Assembly (NCBI GenBank): GCA_036936605.1
Contig: JAUPFV010000004.1
Span: forward strand, 184,406,807-184,470,806
Reading direction: 5' to 3'
DNA length: 64,000 nt
Source of the DNA: Limnanthes douglasii subsp. nivea
Taxonomy: Eukaryota > Streptophyta > Magnoliopsida > Brassicales > Limnanthaceae
Positions 21,331-32,588 of the stretch are shown here, one piece after another. Within the stretch, counting starts at the first letter, position 1. Every line of letters begins with the position of its first letter. A program made the translations under genes and the position numbers. The notes beneath the pieces were generated by a model that saw only the letters and a program-made list of their open reading frames with translations, made no database searches and was not told the origin of the DNA.

Positions 21331-21816
21331 TAATATGACATTAGGTGCTGAATTCAATGTGGAAAGCTTAACATCTAGAGATTGGAATAAATTAGTAGTA
21401 TTATCCCAAAGTATGTGTTCAGACAAGCAAGTTGTGGAGGTTGAAGTTTATCTTCTTAATAGTTCTTTTGAGAAATTGCATATACATGTGCAAGAGTAAA
21501 ATATCTACCTATTTAAGCATGGAGTTTAGCCGCTTCAAGAAGCTAGGACTTGACTTTGATACGCTTAAGAATGATAAGCACACAAGGCTAGTAAAAGATA
21601 TTGTCAAGTAAAAACATTTGAGAATGTAAGTTTATGTATATATTATCTTCGAGTACTCATTATGGATAGTAGATGTTCAATCCTTCGTGATACCTTGATA
21701 TTCTAATATTTGAAATGTGTAATATCCTAATATGAAATTCAATAGTCACAATATTTTATTTATGCATAAATTTGTTATTTGTTGTGAATTTGTTTTAGTT
21801 AATCATGAATTGCACT

Positions 21817-21830
21817 AAAATAGGAGAGAT
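21817..21830 (+). other. Copia polypurine tract
   Basis: AAAATAGGAGAGAT lies immediately before the TGTTAG start of the 3' LTR. Confidence 0.7.
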
Positions 21831-22262
21831 TGTTAGATATTTTAGTGTAATTGGATTGAGTAGTTGGCCAATGTAGTCATAATATATTATCGAACAAGTT
21901 GGAGAGTGCGGAGTGCACACTTGTTAGAATATATAATGATTAGTATTATTTTAAAATGTGGATGATATTTTAAAAATTCATTTAAAATTTGAATTTTCAA
22001 AATAGCTCTTTATTTAACGTTTTAAATGATATCTAATTTTGGATAGTTAAAATTGTTTTGACAGTTTGAATTTTTTTGGTCAAAATATATGTTTCGTTGC
22101 TGGTCCAGAAATAGATAGACACAAAATTTCATTCTCAAAGTTCAAAAGAAAATTCTGATTCTATCCGATTGAAATTTTTGGAGAACCACCGAAAATATTT
22201 CAATCAAAAAATTTCTATACAAGACTTCAGAATTATCCAAGAATCAAATACTATTCCCACCA
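21831..22262 (+). repeat. Copia 3' LTR, truncated
   Basis: Matches the 5' LTR from its first base (TGTTAGATATTTTAGTG) for about 430 bp and then diverges near 22262, about 130 bp before the expected end. Differences are frequent, so the insertion is old. Confidence 0.85.
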
Positions 22263-23199
22263 ATATATAAAAATTAAAGACACAAATTTTTTTAAAAAAA
22301 AACCGCATATCACACTTCTGTAGGGTCCGACGGGTCCTACCCAAACATATGAAAATGGAGACTTGTTGAAATAGAAGAAAGAAGGCAGGTCTCACCCCCG
22401 GATCCTCTCGATCATATAAAAAACAAAACAGAAAGAACCCATGATGTACTTATCATGTCTTCGCCTGTTGTGGATAAAATAAAATATTGGTCAACTATTT
22501 TTACATTTGAAAATTATGGAGGTTATATTAGATTCGTTTTCATTAAAATAAATGACCTCCAAGTCAACTATTTAACTATTATACTTTCATCTAATACCGA
22601 CCTTATAATTTGTAGTTATTTAATATTCATCTTTACTATCTAACTCATAATTAGTATCCAATTTTTTGTAATAGTGTAAATACTCTCTACCAAATATATA
22701 AGGTCAATTTTTTTATTAGAAGTTATTTTCTTCCCCCTTTCTACCTTTTAAACATTTGAATATTTTATAGCCGCATTTAACAACATTCTTAGAGAGCTTG
22801 GCCCTACACCCAAAAACCAGAATTTTCAGGTGATCGACAATTTAAGATCAGTATATTTTGGTAATGTATATATTAACTGCTTCGAACTACTGGTTTTCAG
22901 GTTACCGAAGCCAAATCAGAGGTTCATCTGAGTCTTTCGATTTATGGTGAGGATTACAGAGTAGTTATATGTGGTTATTTCTTGATTTCTCTCTTAATCG
23001 ATTTGTTTCGTTAGTTTTGTGAGCATCATGTACTACTTGAGTGTGATTCATGTTCTTTTTTTTTCTTTCTAGAGAATTAATGTTCTTTAGTTCGATTTCA
23101 AGACTCCAATCGTTGTTTAATAAGTTATATACTGTTTTAAAGTATTATGTATGTTTTTTGGCTTGAAACAATATATAAACTCGATATTATAGTTATCCA
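22263..23199. other. AT-rich region at the left edge of MULE-2a
   Basis: Unassigned sequence between the truncated copia LTR and the first GAGTT-type motifs. The left terminal repeat and promoter of MULE-2a may lie here, since a leader-like T-rich stretch with exon-like pieces runs from about 22800 to 23000. I could not find a matching right-hand TIR, so the boundary is not set. Confidence 0.45.
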
Positions 23200-23640
23200 G
23201 GCATGCGTGATAGAGGATGCGAGTTGTTCGATGAAGATGCGAATTGTTTGATTTTTTAATGTGTAGAAATATTCGAGTTTTTTGATTTATCTACTGTATA
23301 TGAACATGTGAGTTTAGTGTAACTTAAGAATACGAGTTCTGTGCATTATTTCATGAAATAACATCTTTATAGGAGCTTGCGAGTTTTGTTGCATATGTAT
23401 TTTGTTGATAATGCTAGTGCTGTCCTGATTAACTTAGACCTTGAGAGTTGTGTACATTATTGCATCAATACACATGTGTTTTCTTTTTATAATATTCACA
23501 ATGAGAGTTTTGTACATTGCATTGAGAACATGAGAGTTGTAATGATTATTAAACACGAGATTTCTTTAGGTTATCTTACACACGAGTTCTTTATGATTTA
23601 GTAAGCAAGTTGTTTAGTCATTGTTTTTGCGAGTTGCGTT
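23200..23640 (+). repeat. GAGTT-type motif array, 5' part of MULE-2a
   Basis: Irregular copies of a short unit related to TGCGAGTTGTTTG or ATGAGAGTTCTTTG, such as GCGAGTTGTTCG, TGAGAGTTGTGTAC and CACGAGTTCTTTA, about 30-45 bp apart and all on the + strand. It lies upstream of the recognised transposase exons. Confidence 0.8.
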
Positions 23641-23698
23641 CAGTTTTAAATCCTCTATTGCTATTTGTATGCTCTTGACTGCTTCTTAATTGTTCAAT

Positions 23699-23910
23699 AC
23701 AGGGTAAGGTATGTCTATACCATGAGTTTATATTTTCAAACATGGTTACCAAACTGCAATTGTTCCTTTCACGGAGTTTAAAAACTTTCAAAGTATTCAA
23801 GAGTACAGGGTAAGGTATGTCTATACCATGAGTTTATATTTTCAAACATGGTTACCAAACTGCAATTGTTCCTTTCACGGAGTTTAAAAACTTTCAAAGT
23901 ATTCAAGAGT
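23699..23910. repeat. 106-bp perfect tandem duplication
   Basis: Two head-to-tail copies (23699-23804 and 23805-23910), each beginning ACAGGGTAAGGTATGTCTAT, appear identical. In this heavily mutated region an exact duplication must be recent. Confidence 0.95.
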
Positions 23911-24236
23911 ACATAGAAAGCAGATGAGAAACGTTGTTCAGAGGTAACTACAGTATTAGCTACTCATGCGGCGATCACATGAAATTGTTTATTTAAAAAT
24001 GATAAATATTTTGTTCTTTTAAATTTATATATTGATTTATAGTGTTTAAAACGCGTTAGTTTTCTTATCGAACAACAATTCGTTGACAAGGGTTCTGATC
24101 AAAAGTGTAAAAAACCTAGCATAAGTTTGGGAGAACTCTCTCATAATCAACTAACTAGTGGGGATAGTAGTAATTGTTTCGTTAAGTCTGATCAGAAAAA
24201 ACAACTATCTACTACTGGTTGAGCTGATGTTGTCAT

Positions 24237-26292
24237 AGGGGTTGGTCAAGCTTTTGATGAAGGTACTGCAGCTTAAGGCTATCTTTATGCCAATATACCT
24301 TAGAGAATGGTTTTTCTTTCAGATACATGCATAATAAAACAAGTAAGATCACAGCTTATCGTGAAAACAAAGTCTCAAGTGGATGTAAATGGAGACTTTA
24401 TGCATCAGTTGATTCTAGCACTAGCCTCATTATGATTAAGCGGTATGTTGCATACCATACTGCACCCCTCATTTCTCCCTAAAACACAAGAGGCATTTGA
24501 CATCAGATTTGATTGCGGAGGAAACGCATGATTCTATTAGGAGATTTCATTCTTTGACAACCCAAACTATACAATCTTCTGTTAAACGAGACTACGGTTT
24601 AGATATATCTTACCATCTGTCATGGAATGATTTGGATAAGGAAATGAGGGGAGTCTTCAGAGATAGTTTTATTTCTTTTAATTTACTAAAAGGATACTTC
24701 AAACGATTGAAAAGTCATGATATTTTTATCGACGGTTAGTTCGAATTATCAGCTTGAACGTCTTCAACGGTTATTTTATAGCATTCCGTTCATGTCTTCA
24801 AGGTTTCTATTCATACCGTCCGATGTTGTATGTGGATCAAACCTTTTTAACTGGCAAGTATACGAGTGTATTGCTGTTTGCCATAGGAAATGACGGTAAC
24901 AACGATTAGTTTCATTCTTTTCTTATAATTTGATGGACTGCAATAGTTTAGTTAAAATTAGAAATTATAGTTCGTGTTCTTTTTAATCCAAATACGCGAG
25001 TTTTTCACTATAAGATATATGTGCTACTTGTTCATTACGTAATATTGTGAGTTCTTCGTGTATACATCAAAGCAAGTTCTTTATGTTTATTTTTACATGA
25101 TTAAACACGCGAGTTGTCTACATGATTAACCTTGCGAGTTGTTTTATGTACATTTATATGTTATTGCGAGTTGTTTTATAACAAACATTGCGAGTTGTAT
25201 GTAAATTTGACCATGCTTCACATGTAAAACCAGTCTACTTGTCATGTTTTTCAGGTCTATTGCCTGTTGTATTTGGTATTGTGGATAGTGAGGATTATGA
25301 CAATTGGCTGTGGTTTTTGGAGTATTTGAAACCTCATTTAATGGAGTATCAAATCACATTAATTTCAGACCGTCTTGTAGGTTTTATTAATGTTGTTTCT
25401 ATCTCGTATCCAAACTGTTATGATGCCTACTGTTATTTCTATCTTGTTCAGATTTCGAAGAGTTCTCTGAATCACACTAACATAGATTTGAAAGCTAGGA
25501 TGATATGTTTGTTAGTCTGTGTCCTTATGCTCCCACAATGTACTTTTAGAATTTCTATGTGAAGGTGGTAATAAAATTAAAACAAATCTTGAAAATTTAC
25601 CTCCAAAGAAGTATGCTTAGGTATTTGTTAAAGGGAAACGATATGGTGCTACAACATCTACTACTGTATAATCGTTTAACGCACAGATAACAAAACTATG
25701 CACCTATTCTTAAATTGGTTGACAAGATTAAAGTCTTACTTATGACTCAAATTTCACGATGATATTTGGAGGGGCTAAGTTGGACTACTAATTTATGCCC
25801 GAGTATGAAAAGAAGCTAAAACATAATATCAGATAATGTTGTACCTAGGTTTCCTATAAGTCTTGTGCATCCTTATTCGAAGTTTTTTCAGACCCTATAA
25901 TGGTTGTTAATATGCTGGATTTCAAATGTTCTTGCAGTGCATGGCAACAGGATTGTTGTCCATGTTCTCACGCTTTATCGATAATACAATCGAGTCAGCA
26001 AGATTGTTAATATGCTGGATCTTAAATGTTCTTGATAGAGCCATTCTTCACAGTTAACAATTACAGATCAACATACTCCTTTAGCATACCAGCTATAACC
26101 AATTTTGGCGAAGGATCAAGCTCTAACGATTCGACCGAGCTGGAAATTCTGCTTCCCAACACAAAAAGACGCGTTGGAAGGCCTAAGAAAAAGTGATTTC
26201 TGTGTGGAGGAGAAATAACAACCACTCAGTTAAGGTGTGGTTGTTGTTCAAAAGAAGGCCATAACAGGAGAACCTATGATGTTACACTTTAA
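24237..26292 (+). pseudogene. MULE-2a MURA-type transposase, heavily decayed
   Basis: Paralogue of the transposase at 59876-61707. Visible in order are the MuDR N-terminal domain (CKWRLYASVDSSTSLIMIKRY, 24385-24450), a basic region (YGLDISYHLSWN), the first catalytic Asp in MLYVDQTFLTGKY (24825), an intron with GAGTT motifs (about 24900-25248), the second-Asp segment (ISDRLVGFINV), a degraded stretch with several stops, and a SWIM-type CSCSAWQQDCCPCSHA near 25935. The C-terminus has RRVGRPKKK followed by TGA, then a knuckle CGCCSKEGHNRRTY in which the last Cys is Tyr. The splice donor after GNDGNN reads GATTAG where the paralogue has GTGAGT, so this intron could no longer be removed. Confidence 0.82.
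24900..25248 (+). repeat. GAGTT motifs inside the MULE-2a transposase intron
   Basis: At least six copies in 250 bp, including GCGAGTTTTTC, GTGAGTTCTTCG, GCGAGTTGTCTA, GCGAGTTGTTTTAT (twice) and GCGAGTTGTATG, then a pyrimidine tract and a CAG acceptor near 25246-25248. The corresponding intron of the paralogue (60459-60783) is filled with CpG-rich motifs instead. Confidence 0.85.
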
Positions 26293-26811
26293 AGCGAGAT
26301 TTGTTTGTTACATTAATTTGAGAACATGAGAGATCTATTCAGTTATAAACATAAGAGTTTTTTTAACACAAACATGTGTGTTGTCCTATATATCTTAGCA
26401 TGCGAGTTCTTTGTAATAATAAGAAGAATGAGAGTATTGTACATTAAATTTGAACTTGAGAGTTGTGTACATTTTTGCAGTAATAAACATGCGCATTCTT
26501 TGTATACTCCTAACATTGCGAGTTGTGTACATTACACTGAGAACATAAGAGGTTCTCGTATATTTTACCCATGAATGTTCTTTGTATATTCTACTAAACC
26601 ATGTGTGAGTTCTTTGTAATTTATACATGAGAGTTCTTTGTATACTACTCAACATGAAAGTTCTTTGTATACTCTTCTCACGAGAGTTCTATGTATATTC
26701 TACTCAACTATGCGCGAGTTCTTTTTAATTTATAAATGAGAGTTCTTTGTATACTACTCAACATGAGAGTTCTTTTGATATTCTTCCCATGAGAGTTCTA
26801 TGTATATTATA
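26293..26811 (+). repeat. GAGTT motif array with a 109-bp higher-order repeat
   Basis: Dense run of ATGAGAGTTCTTTGTAT-like units spaced about 27 bp. Four units form a higher-order block, ending ...GAGAGTTCTATGTATATT, that is repeated at 109 bp (about 26591-26699 and 26700-26808). A third, similar block lies at about 55743-55855 in the Ulp1-like gene. Tat-A has inserted directly after the second block. Confidence 0.9.
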
Positions 26812-27107
26812 TGATAATTATATAAACTATTAACGACTAAAATGTAATAATTAAAGTTTTGTACTAACAATGGTCAAGATACGAGATAAATTTTGGTCTA
26901 GTTGTTAATATAAGGGGTTAAAATGCAATTAACCCATTTTTGTAACAACTTTAGTTATTATAAGTCTGTTCGCCTGTATATAAAGGTAAATGTTGAATTC
27001 AATGGCATGAGATTTCATTTGGTGAACTATCTTCTTTTACTTAACTTTTTCTCGCTAAAATCAAATTCTCTCTTCACCTCCCTCTAGAACCAGAATTCAT
27101 CCACACA
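26812..27107 (+). repeat. Tat-A 5' LTR
   Basis: Starts TGATAATTATATAAAC and ends CCACACA. A TATA box (TATATAAAGG) lies at about 26979. It pairs with 43996-44293. Confidence 0.92.
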
Positions 27108-27110
27108 AAA

Positions 27111-27129
27111 TTGGCGATCAGAGTGGGAG
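27111..27129 (+). other. Tat-A primer-binding site
   Basis: TTGGCGATCAGAGTGGGAG follows the LTR after three A residues. It is a variant of the Tat-type site TTGGCGACC seen in Tat-D. Confidence 0.85.
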
Positions 27130-27237
27130 TTAATCAATTGGTACCTTGATTTATTTATCAAAACTCAGAAGCAATTAACTTTCTTGTTTTGTTTTGATTG
27201 TTCTTAATCAATTATTTGAAACTTTTTTGGATCGATA

Positions 27238-28870
27238 ATGGAATCAAGGAATGAAAACGATCATTTGCTAAAATTTGATCTACAAGGAGGTGAAGGTAAG
27301 AAAGATGATTCAGTGCCAGTTCGATAGACTCAGTTAGATATTGAAATGCGAATAAACCAGTTAGTGGATAAAATCACAAATCTAAATGAAAAATATGATC
27401 AAAGAGAGCAAGATATTATTTTAGCTAAGCTAAAATCGAAGGTGAGGTAGATGGATGATAAGAATGATGTTGACAACCAATATGACTGATCTTGTATAGC
27501 TCACCAGGGTCGATGTGAGCATTGGAAAACACATTATTAATCTAATAAAGAGCGTCATACTTCGGAAAAAGAGAAAAAAAGACAAGCAAAGGCATATTAC
27601 GACCATTGATGATGAGTTGAACATTTTAGGATCTGAGTATAAGAGGTATCGGGGGGTCTATGAAAGAAGAAAAAGGCCAGCCTCAAAAATCACAAAAAGA
27701 ATACAAAGCAAGGAAAGACAATATACCTCATTGTTTTAGGGAAGCAGAATGGTATGAAAGGAATACGTCAAACAAGTACATGGGATAGATGATCGGAACT
27801 TGTATACTGTGATGGGAACAAGAAATGATAATCAATATGTGCAAGGAGGTGATTGGAGAAACTCTCCATTGACGACTAAGATAAGATCCATCACTCTTCC
27901 GAAGCGGTTCGATATCTCTAAGGTCAAAACGTTTGATGAGATGTAAGATCATGATGACCACATCAAGCAGTTTCAGAAGTACATGATGAATTTCGAAGAC
28001 GATGATAGGTTGGTATTCAGAGCTTTCTCCCAAACATTTAAGTGTAAAACTTTGAAATGGTACAACAAAATTTTGACTGGATCCATTTCCAATTTCAGAG
28101 ATTTTTATACAATTTTGCGACGATAATTTATAAGAATTCAAGAGATGCGGGAAAATGGAGACACAATAATACAAATCAAGCAAGGTGTGGGAGAAAATGG
28201 AGACACTAAACATTTTGTGTTAATAAAAGCGGGCTTAGATAATTGTGAAGAGTTGGTAGCTATGGCTGCATTTTGACAAGGTTTGTTACTAGAAGATTTA
28301 GCAAATGAAACAAAAAACAAATATCTTTGACTTTTGGAACGTTGATGGCTCAAGTCGAGGATCAAATTAAAGTTCAAGAGTCGACAAGAGTTTGAAGATT
28401 GGTTAGAACCATTCAAAAGAGTTCAAGGCAAATGTAAAATAGTCAGGGACACTCTTCGAACTCAACCTAACCATTGCGATCAGGGAACAACAATAATTTC
28501 CTCCTCGAACCGGAGGGTACCCAACTGAAACTACATGGTATCAATTTCAATGACCAAGGCCAAATCAGTTGATAAGGCAAGACTACTATGCTGATTTAAC
28601 TGAAAACCTTGCTGCAATTTATGAAAAGGAAAAAAGATATGTGAGTTTTATAAAGCTTGTTCCCGATAAATAGACCAAGGGAAGAGTGTAATAACAGGTT
28701 CTGTAAATATCATAATGACATATGACATGATACTGCAGACTGTATAGCTTTGAAGAATGAGGTGCAGACTTCAACTGAAAATGATAAGTTGTTAGCCTAT
28801 GTTAAAGGAAAGAGTAGTGGATCAAAGGCTCCTATTGCATCGACTTCACAAGAAATAAATCCAAATTCAC
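27238..28870 (+). pseudogene. Tat-A gag
   Basis: The likely start is ATG 27238 (MESRNENDHLL). Charged N-terminus, then the capsid-like region near 27850-28110 (SPLTTKIRSITLPKRFD, MMNFEDDDRLVFRAFSQTF, LKWYNK) and a CCHC-like knuckle near 28690-28750 (FCKYHND, then HDTADCIALK) where a Gly-His position is disturbed by a stop. More than ten in-frame stops and frameshifts. A basic linker (KERHTSEKEKKRQAKAYY) matches the Tat-B gag linker. It formed the particle shell. Confidence 0.82.
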
Positions 28871-29760
28871 AGGAATAAAATTTAATGATTCTTGATTCTA
28901 AAATTGATGATTTTGATGTTGCGCTGGAATATTTGGATGCAGATCTGGATCGATTGATTTTGATGGCAATGGATGAGCTAGTGAAATAAGGCCGAGTTCA
29001 AAGTTTGTGAGAATACTTTGATTCCTTAGAAATCTTTGAAGAATACACTATGAATCTCAACACTGACAGCTCTAGAAAGGGGCATGTAGTGAGTTTAGTT
29101 ACTCAAATAGAAAGAGGGATGTCCATTCATTTGTATGGTAAGAAAGGTGTTCCTTTTATTCTTTTCGATAAGGATGATTTGAGAGGCATTGCAGGTCCTC
29201 ATGAAGAAGCAGTAGTTATTGAAGTGGAAGTAGTTGGTATTGAAATTTGACGCGTTCTGATAGATACATGAAGCCCTGTCAATGTCCTTTTTAAGTCAAC
29301 ATATGATAAGATGCATAACCCTCCTCGAATTTCTCAATCGGACCGTACTATAATTGGATTCACAGGTGTGACAACCCAAGTGATTGGATAATTTGAGGGA
29401 GAGGTGTTTGGGAAATGGACTTTTTAGAAATAAGATTCAAGTTTTATTAATGGTGCTGGATTTTCCGACCAACTATAATGCCATTTTTTGGAGATCTTGG
29501 ATTCTAAGGATGTATGCAGTTGTATCTACAGTCCACCAAAGTTTGAAAAATGTCATTCGAGATCCGTTGGGGTTTTCTGAAGTGATCAGAAGGTAGGCAA
29601 ATAATGTTATGCCACGGCTCTTCGAATTCAAGGTTCGAGTAGTGGAGATAAAACGACTGAATGACAATCAAGGGGTTTACCTCGGAGGCAGAAGAGGAAT
29701 TTGATGATCCGAGGGAAGCCCCAAAATTGTTAACAGTAAGTTTAAACATAAAATAGTATA
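28871..29760 (+). pseudogene. Tat-A protease
   Basis: The 29050-29250 frame covers GHVVSLVTQIERGMS, ILFDKDDLRGIAGPHEEAVV and the start of the active site. The Asp of DTG is present but the next Gly codon is a stop (LIDT, stop, SPVNVLFKSTYDKMH at about 29255-29310). Downstream the protease-RT linker is broken in many places. Confidence 0.8.
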
Positions 29761-30765
29761 CTTTCCTAGATGGGAAGGTACTTCGAATAGGAACTTTACT
29801 TACCCCAACTTTACGTCAGTAGTTATTACATTTGTTTTTTAGTAATTTGGATGTTTTCGCTTGGAAAACAGAAGATGTGATAGGGGTCCCAATCGAGGTG
29901 ATATGTCACAACTTAGCTATAAACCCAAAGATAAGATGTGTTATTAAAAAAAAGACCTGCTTTCTCTTTTGAAAAATCAGAGGCTATTGTGACTGAGGTA
30001 GATCACACGTCAAAGATCGGACATATAAGGGAGGCGCAATATCCTTTATGGTCAGTTTCGAAGACTGTGGTGGTTAAAAGAATAATGGGAAATAGAGAAT
30101 GTGTGTTAACCTCACAGATTTGAATTGAGCTTACCCTAAAGATCCATTTCATGTTCCTCGAATAGACCAGTTGATTGATTCCACTCTAGGAAATAATTTT
30201 TTTCTTTTATGGATACTTTTGCACGGTATAACCAGATTAAATGGATCCAAAGAATCAAGAGAGTACCAGGTTCATCACCGACCGAGGCTTGCATTGTTAT
30301 AGGTTCATACCTTTTGGATTGAAGAATGTTAGAGAAATATATCAAAAGCTAATGAACAAAGCCTTTGCTTTTCAGATTGGAAGAAATACGGAGGTGTATA
30401 TTGATGACATGTTGGCCAAGATTATGCACACTTGGAGGATTTAAATGATATTTTTTTTGAATTAAGAGCTATTAGATTGAAGATAAATCCTGAAAAGTGT
30501 ACCTTTGGAGTTCGATTAGTAAATTTTTTGAGGTCTGTTATTAGTAAAAAAGGGATAGAAGCTGATCCAGAGAAACTTAAGGCTTTGGTATCAATGACAT
30601 CACCTCAAACTATCAAAGAAGTACCGATCTTGATAGAAAGGTTAGCTCCTCTTAATAGAGTCATTTCCAGGTTTCCTAACAAATTTTTTTCTTTTTTGAA
30701 CTATTACGAAGGCCAAAGGAGTTTGAATGGACCTCGGAATGTGAAACAACATTTTCAACATTAAG
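29761..30765 (+). pseudogene. Tat-A reverse transcriptase
   Basis: Starts with the EVDHTSKIGHIREAQYPLW segment at about 29996. The palm is visible as FITDRGLHCYRFIPFGLKN, and the catalytic box VYIDDML is intact near 30397. The thumb follows (LRAIRLKINPEKCTFGVR, EADPEKLKAL). The region 30120-30240 is shifted out of frame and contains several stops. Confidence 0.85.
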
Positions 30766-31189
30766 GAAATATTGTCGTCACCATAGATATTTTACAAGCC
30801 TTGAATTGGAGAGCAACTCTTTTTATACATTGTAGTGTCGGATTTTGCCGTAAGTGAGTTGATAAGTGAAGATTTAGGAATTTCGAAGCCATTCTATTAT
30901 GTCAGTAAAAATTTGTTGGGAGCAGAAAAACGATATTTGAAGCTTGAAAAGTTGGCCCTAGATTTAGTGGTAGGTGCTAGGAAGATGCGCCCCTATTTTC
31001 AAGCCCACACTGTCACAGTTCGAACTTCATTCCCACTGCAAAATATTTTACAGCGCCCCAATATTTCTGGGAGGATGACCAAATGGTCAGTGGAGTTGGG
31101 AGATTTTGATATCATGTTTGGTCCTCAAACGGCTATTAAATCCCAAGCCTTAGCTAATTTTCTTGTTGAGTTCCATTCAAGGAGATCAT
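30766..31189 (+). pseudogene. Tat-A RNase H, N-terminal part
   Basis: The open frame 30835-31189 gives VSDFAVSELISED, KPFYYVSKNLLGAEKRYLKLE, MRPYFQAHTVTVRT and GRMTKWSVELGDFDI, ending LVEFHSRRS. The Tat-C 3' LTR begins directly after this. The Tat-B copy of the same domain is at 47433-47918. Confidence 0.88.
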
Positions 31190-31714
31190 TGTGAGGATAA
31201 TTTGTGACTGGAGGGTATTTTAGGGAGTTTGAGAATTGAATCTTAATTAATTTGGGTAGAGATTAGTGATATAAAGGAGGTGTGTGCTTGTATATAATGT
31301 TTTAGGAAAAGTCCAACCTCTTAAATAAAGTTGGTTGGGGTATTTATACTAATTCTGTGACCCATGGGCCTTACGGGTGGACCCTGAATCCGGTTTAATA
31401 TTTGCAAGCGACTGAGTCATGTATTGAGTGGTCGGATTGTTCTTAATTTGTGTAGTTCAAGATATTCCCGAACTGCACTTATTCGTGAAAAAGGCTTGCA
31501 TCGGATCTAAAGTTTTAAAGAAAGAAGAACCTTGACCGGATTCGAAGGGGTTGCTTTTCGTAATTGAGAACAAACGGTTAGAAAAATGGAATTTAACACG
31601 TGTCATGTTTTGATTGAACCTCTCAACCGGTTTTTATTCTTAGGAGTTGTACATATTTCCAAAAAGCAATTAGGGTAGAGTTAATATCCCCTAATCATTG
31701 TTTGAACCGCCTCA
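31190..31714 (-). repeat. Tat-C 3' LTR, 525 bp
   Basis: On the minus strand it starts TGAGGCGGTTC after the purine tract and ends CCTCACA. The outer 290 bp match 37690-37978 with moderate divergence. Confidence 0.88.
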
Positions 31715-31723
31715 TCTTCCCCC
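31715..31723 (-). other. Tat-C polypurine tract
   Basis: The minus strand reads TTTTGGGGGAAGA directly before the LTR start, which fixes the LTR boundary. The stretch 31724-32171 between it and the last pol frame is non-coding, with no recognised motif. Confidence 0.8.
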
Positions 31724-32171
31724 AAAAGAAACACTCAAGTAGTTTTAACTCTATTTAAACTTATTTTACTGTTTAGTTTCTCATAACCAGAAATTTGTTC
31801 TAGAGATAGAAAGCTTGTTTTTTTGATTTTTATGAGTCTTTAAGAAGTTATATGTTCATTTCTAAAATAGCTTTAATTAAATTAGGTTGGTTGAACCTGT
31901 CAGATTTAGAGAGAGCAAGAAAAGAGGGAAGACAGAAGCAAGGATCACAGTCTTGGTCATCTCAAAGATACTTTATTTGAGAGTTAGTCACAATAGTTTT
32001 GAAGAAGGCTTAATGTATCATTGATTCAAAAAACCGTACACCTCATTAAAACCTCTCTGGGCCACCATTGTAGTAAATAGTATGCCCCTCCTAATATTTA
32101 CACTAAGATATGAGAAGATAAATATTTTAAAGAGAGTTTTATTCTAAATATAACCTGATATATTGAATGTT

Positions 32172-32534
32172 CTATGGATGCTTCAAAACTTTGTGCTCCT
32201 TGTCTTGAAGTCTATATGTCCCAAGTTTGATTCTTTCACATATCACATACGGACCTTCCATGTTCAGAGCTAGCTTTCCAAACTGTTTTTCCTTAATATG
32301 CAAAAAGACATATCTTAAGACTTTGTCTCCTAACTGAAAATCTCTTCTTTTAACCTTGGATGGAAATCTGATTCTCATCAAACCCTGATAGTGTGTTGTT
32401 CTTGAATATTCCTTGACCCTTTTCTCTTCAATCAATTCCAACTGATTCCTAACTGCCATATCATTTTCATGTTCATAATAGTTTTGGATTATGAAAGATG
32501 GTAGAGTAGCTTCTATGGGTGTGATTGCATCCAT
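32172..32534 (-). pseudogene. Tat-C integrase C-terminal region
   Basis: 120-codon frame with RTTHYQGLMRIRFPSKVKRRDFQLGDKVLR and NMEGPYVICERIKLGTYRL, the GPY/F-type C-terminal domain. Segments before it (YGMDAITPIEATLPSF) link to the upstream integrase across a short break at 32535-32588. Confidence 0.85.
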
Positions 32535-32588
32535 CCCATAAACGAGGGCAAAAGGGGATTCTTATGTAGCAAGCCCTAGAGTATTTTC

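Larger units (their letters stand above)
9276..22262 (+). mobile_element. Degenerate Ty1/copia element split by MULE-1
   Basis: Two similar LTRs in the same orientation (9276-9838 and 21831-22262) enclose a copia-type RT/RNase H remnant at 20415-21330, with a primer-binding-like site after the first LTR and a purine tract before the second. The internal region is interrupted by MULE-1 at 11603-19554, which is flanked by a near-perfect 9-bp duplication of copia sequence. The 3' LTR stops about 130 bp short of the expected end. The element is old and cannot be active. Confidence 0.85.

Noticed and set aside
22263..23199. Left TIR of MULE-2a
   Set aside because: I could not match any stretch here to an inverted copy near 59.8 kb or near the window end, so I did not call it.
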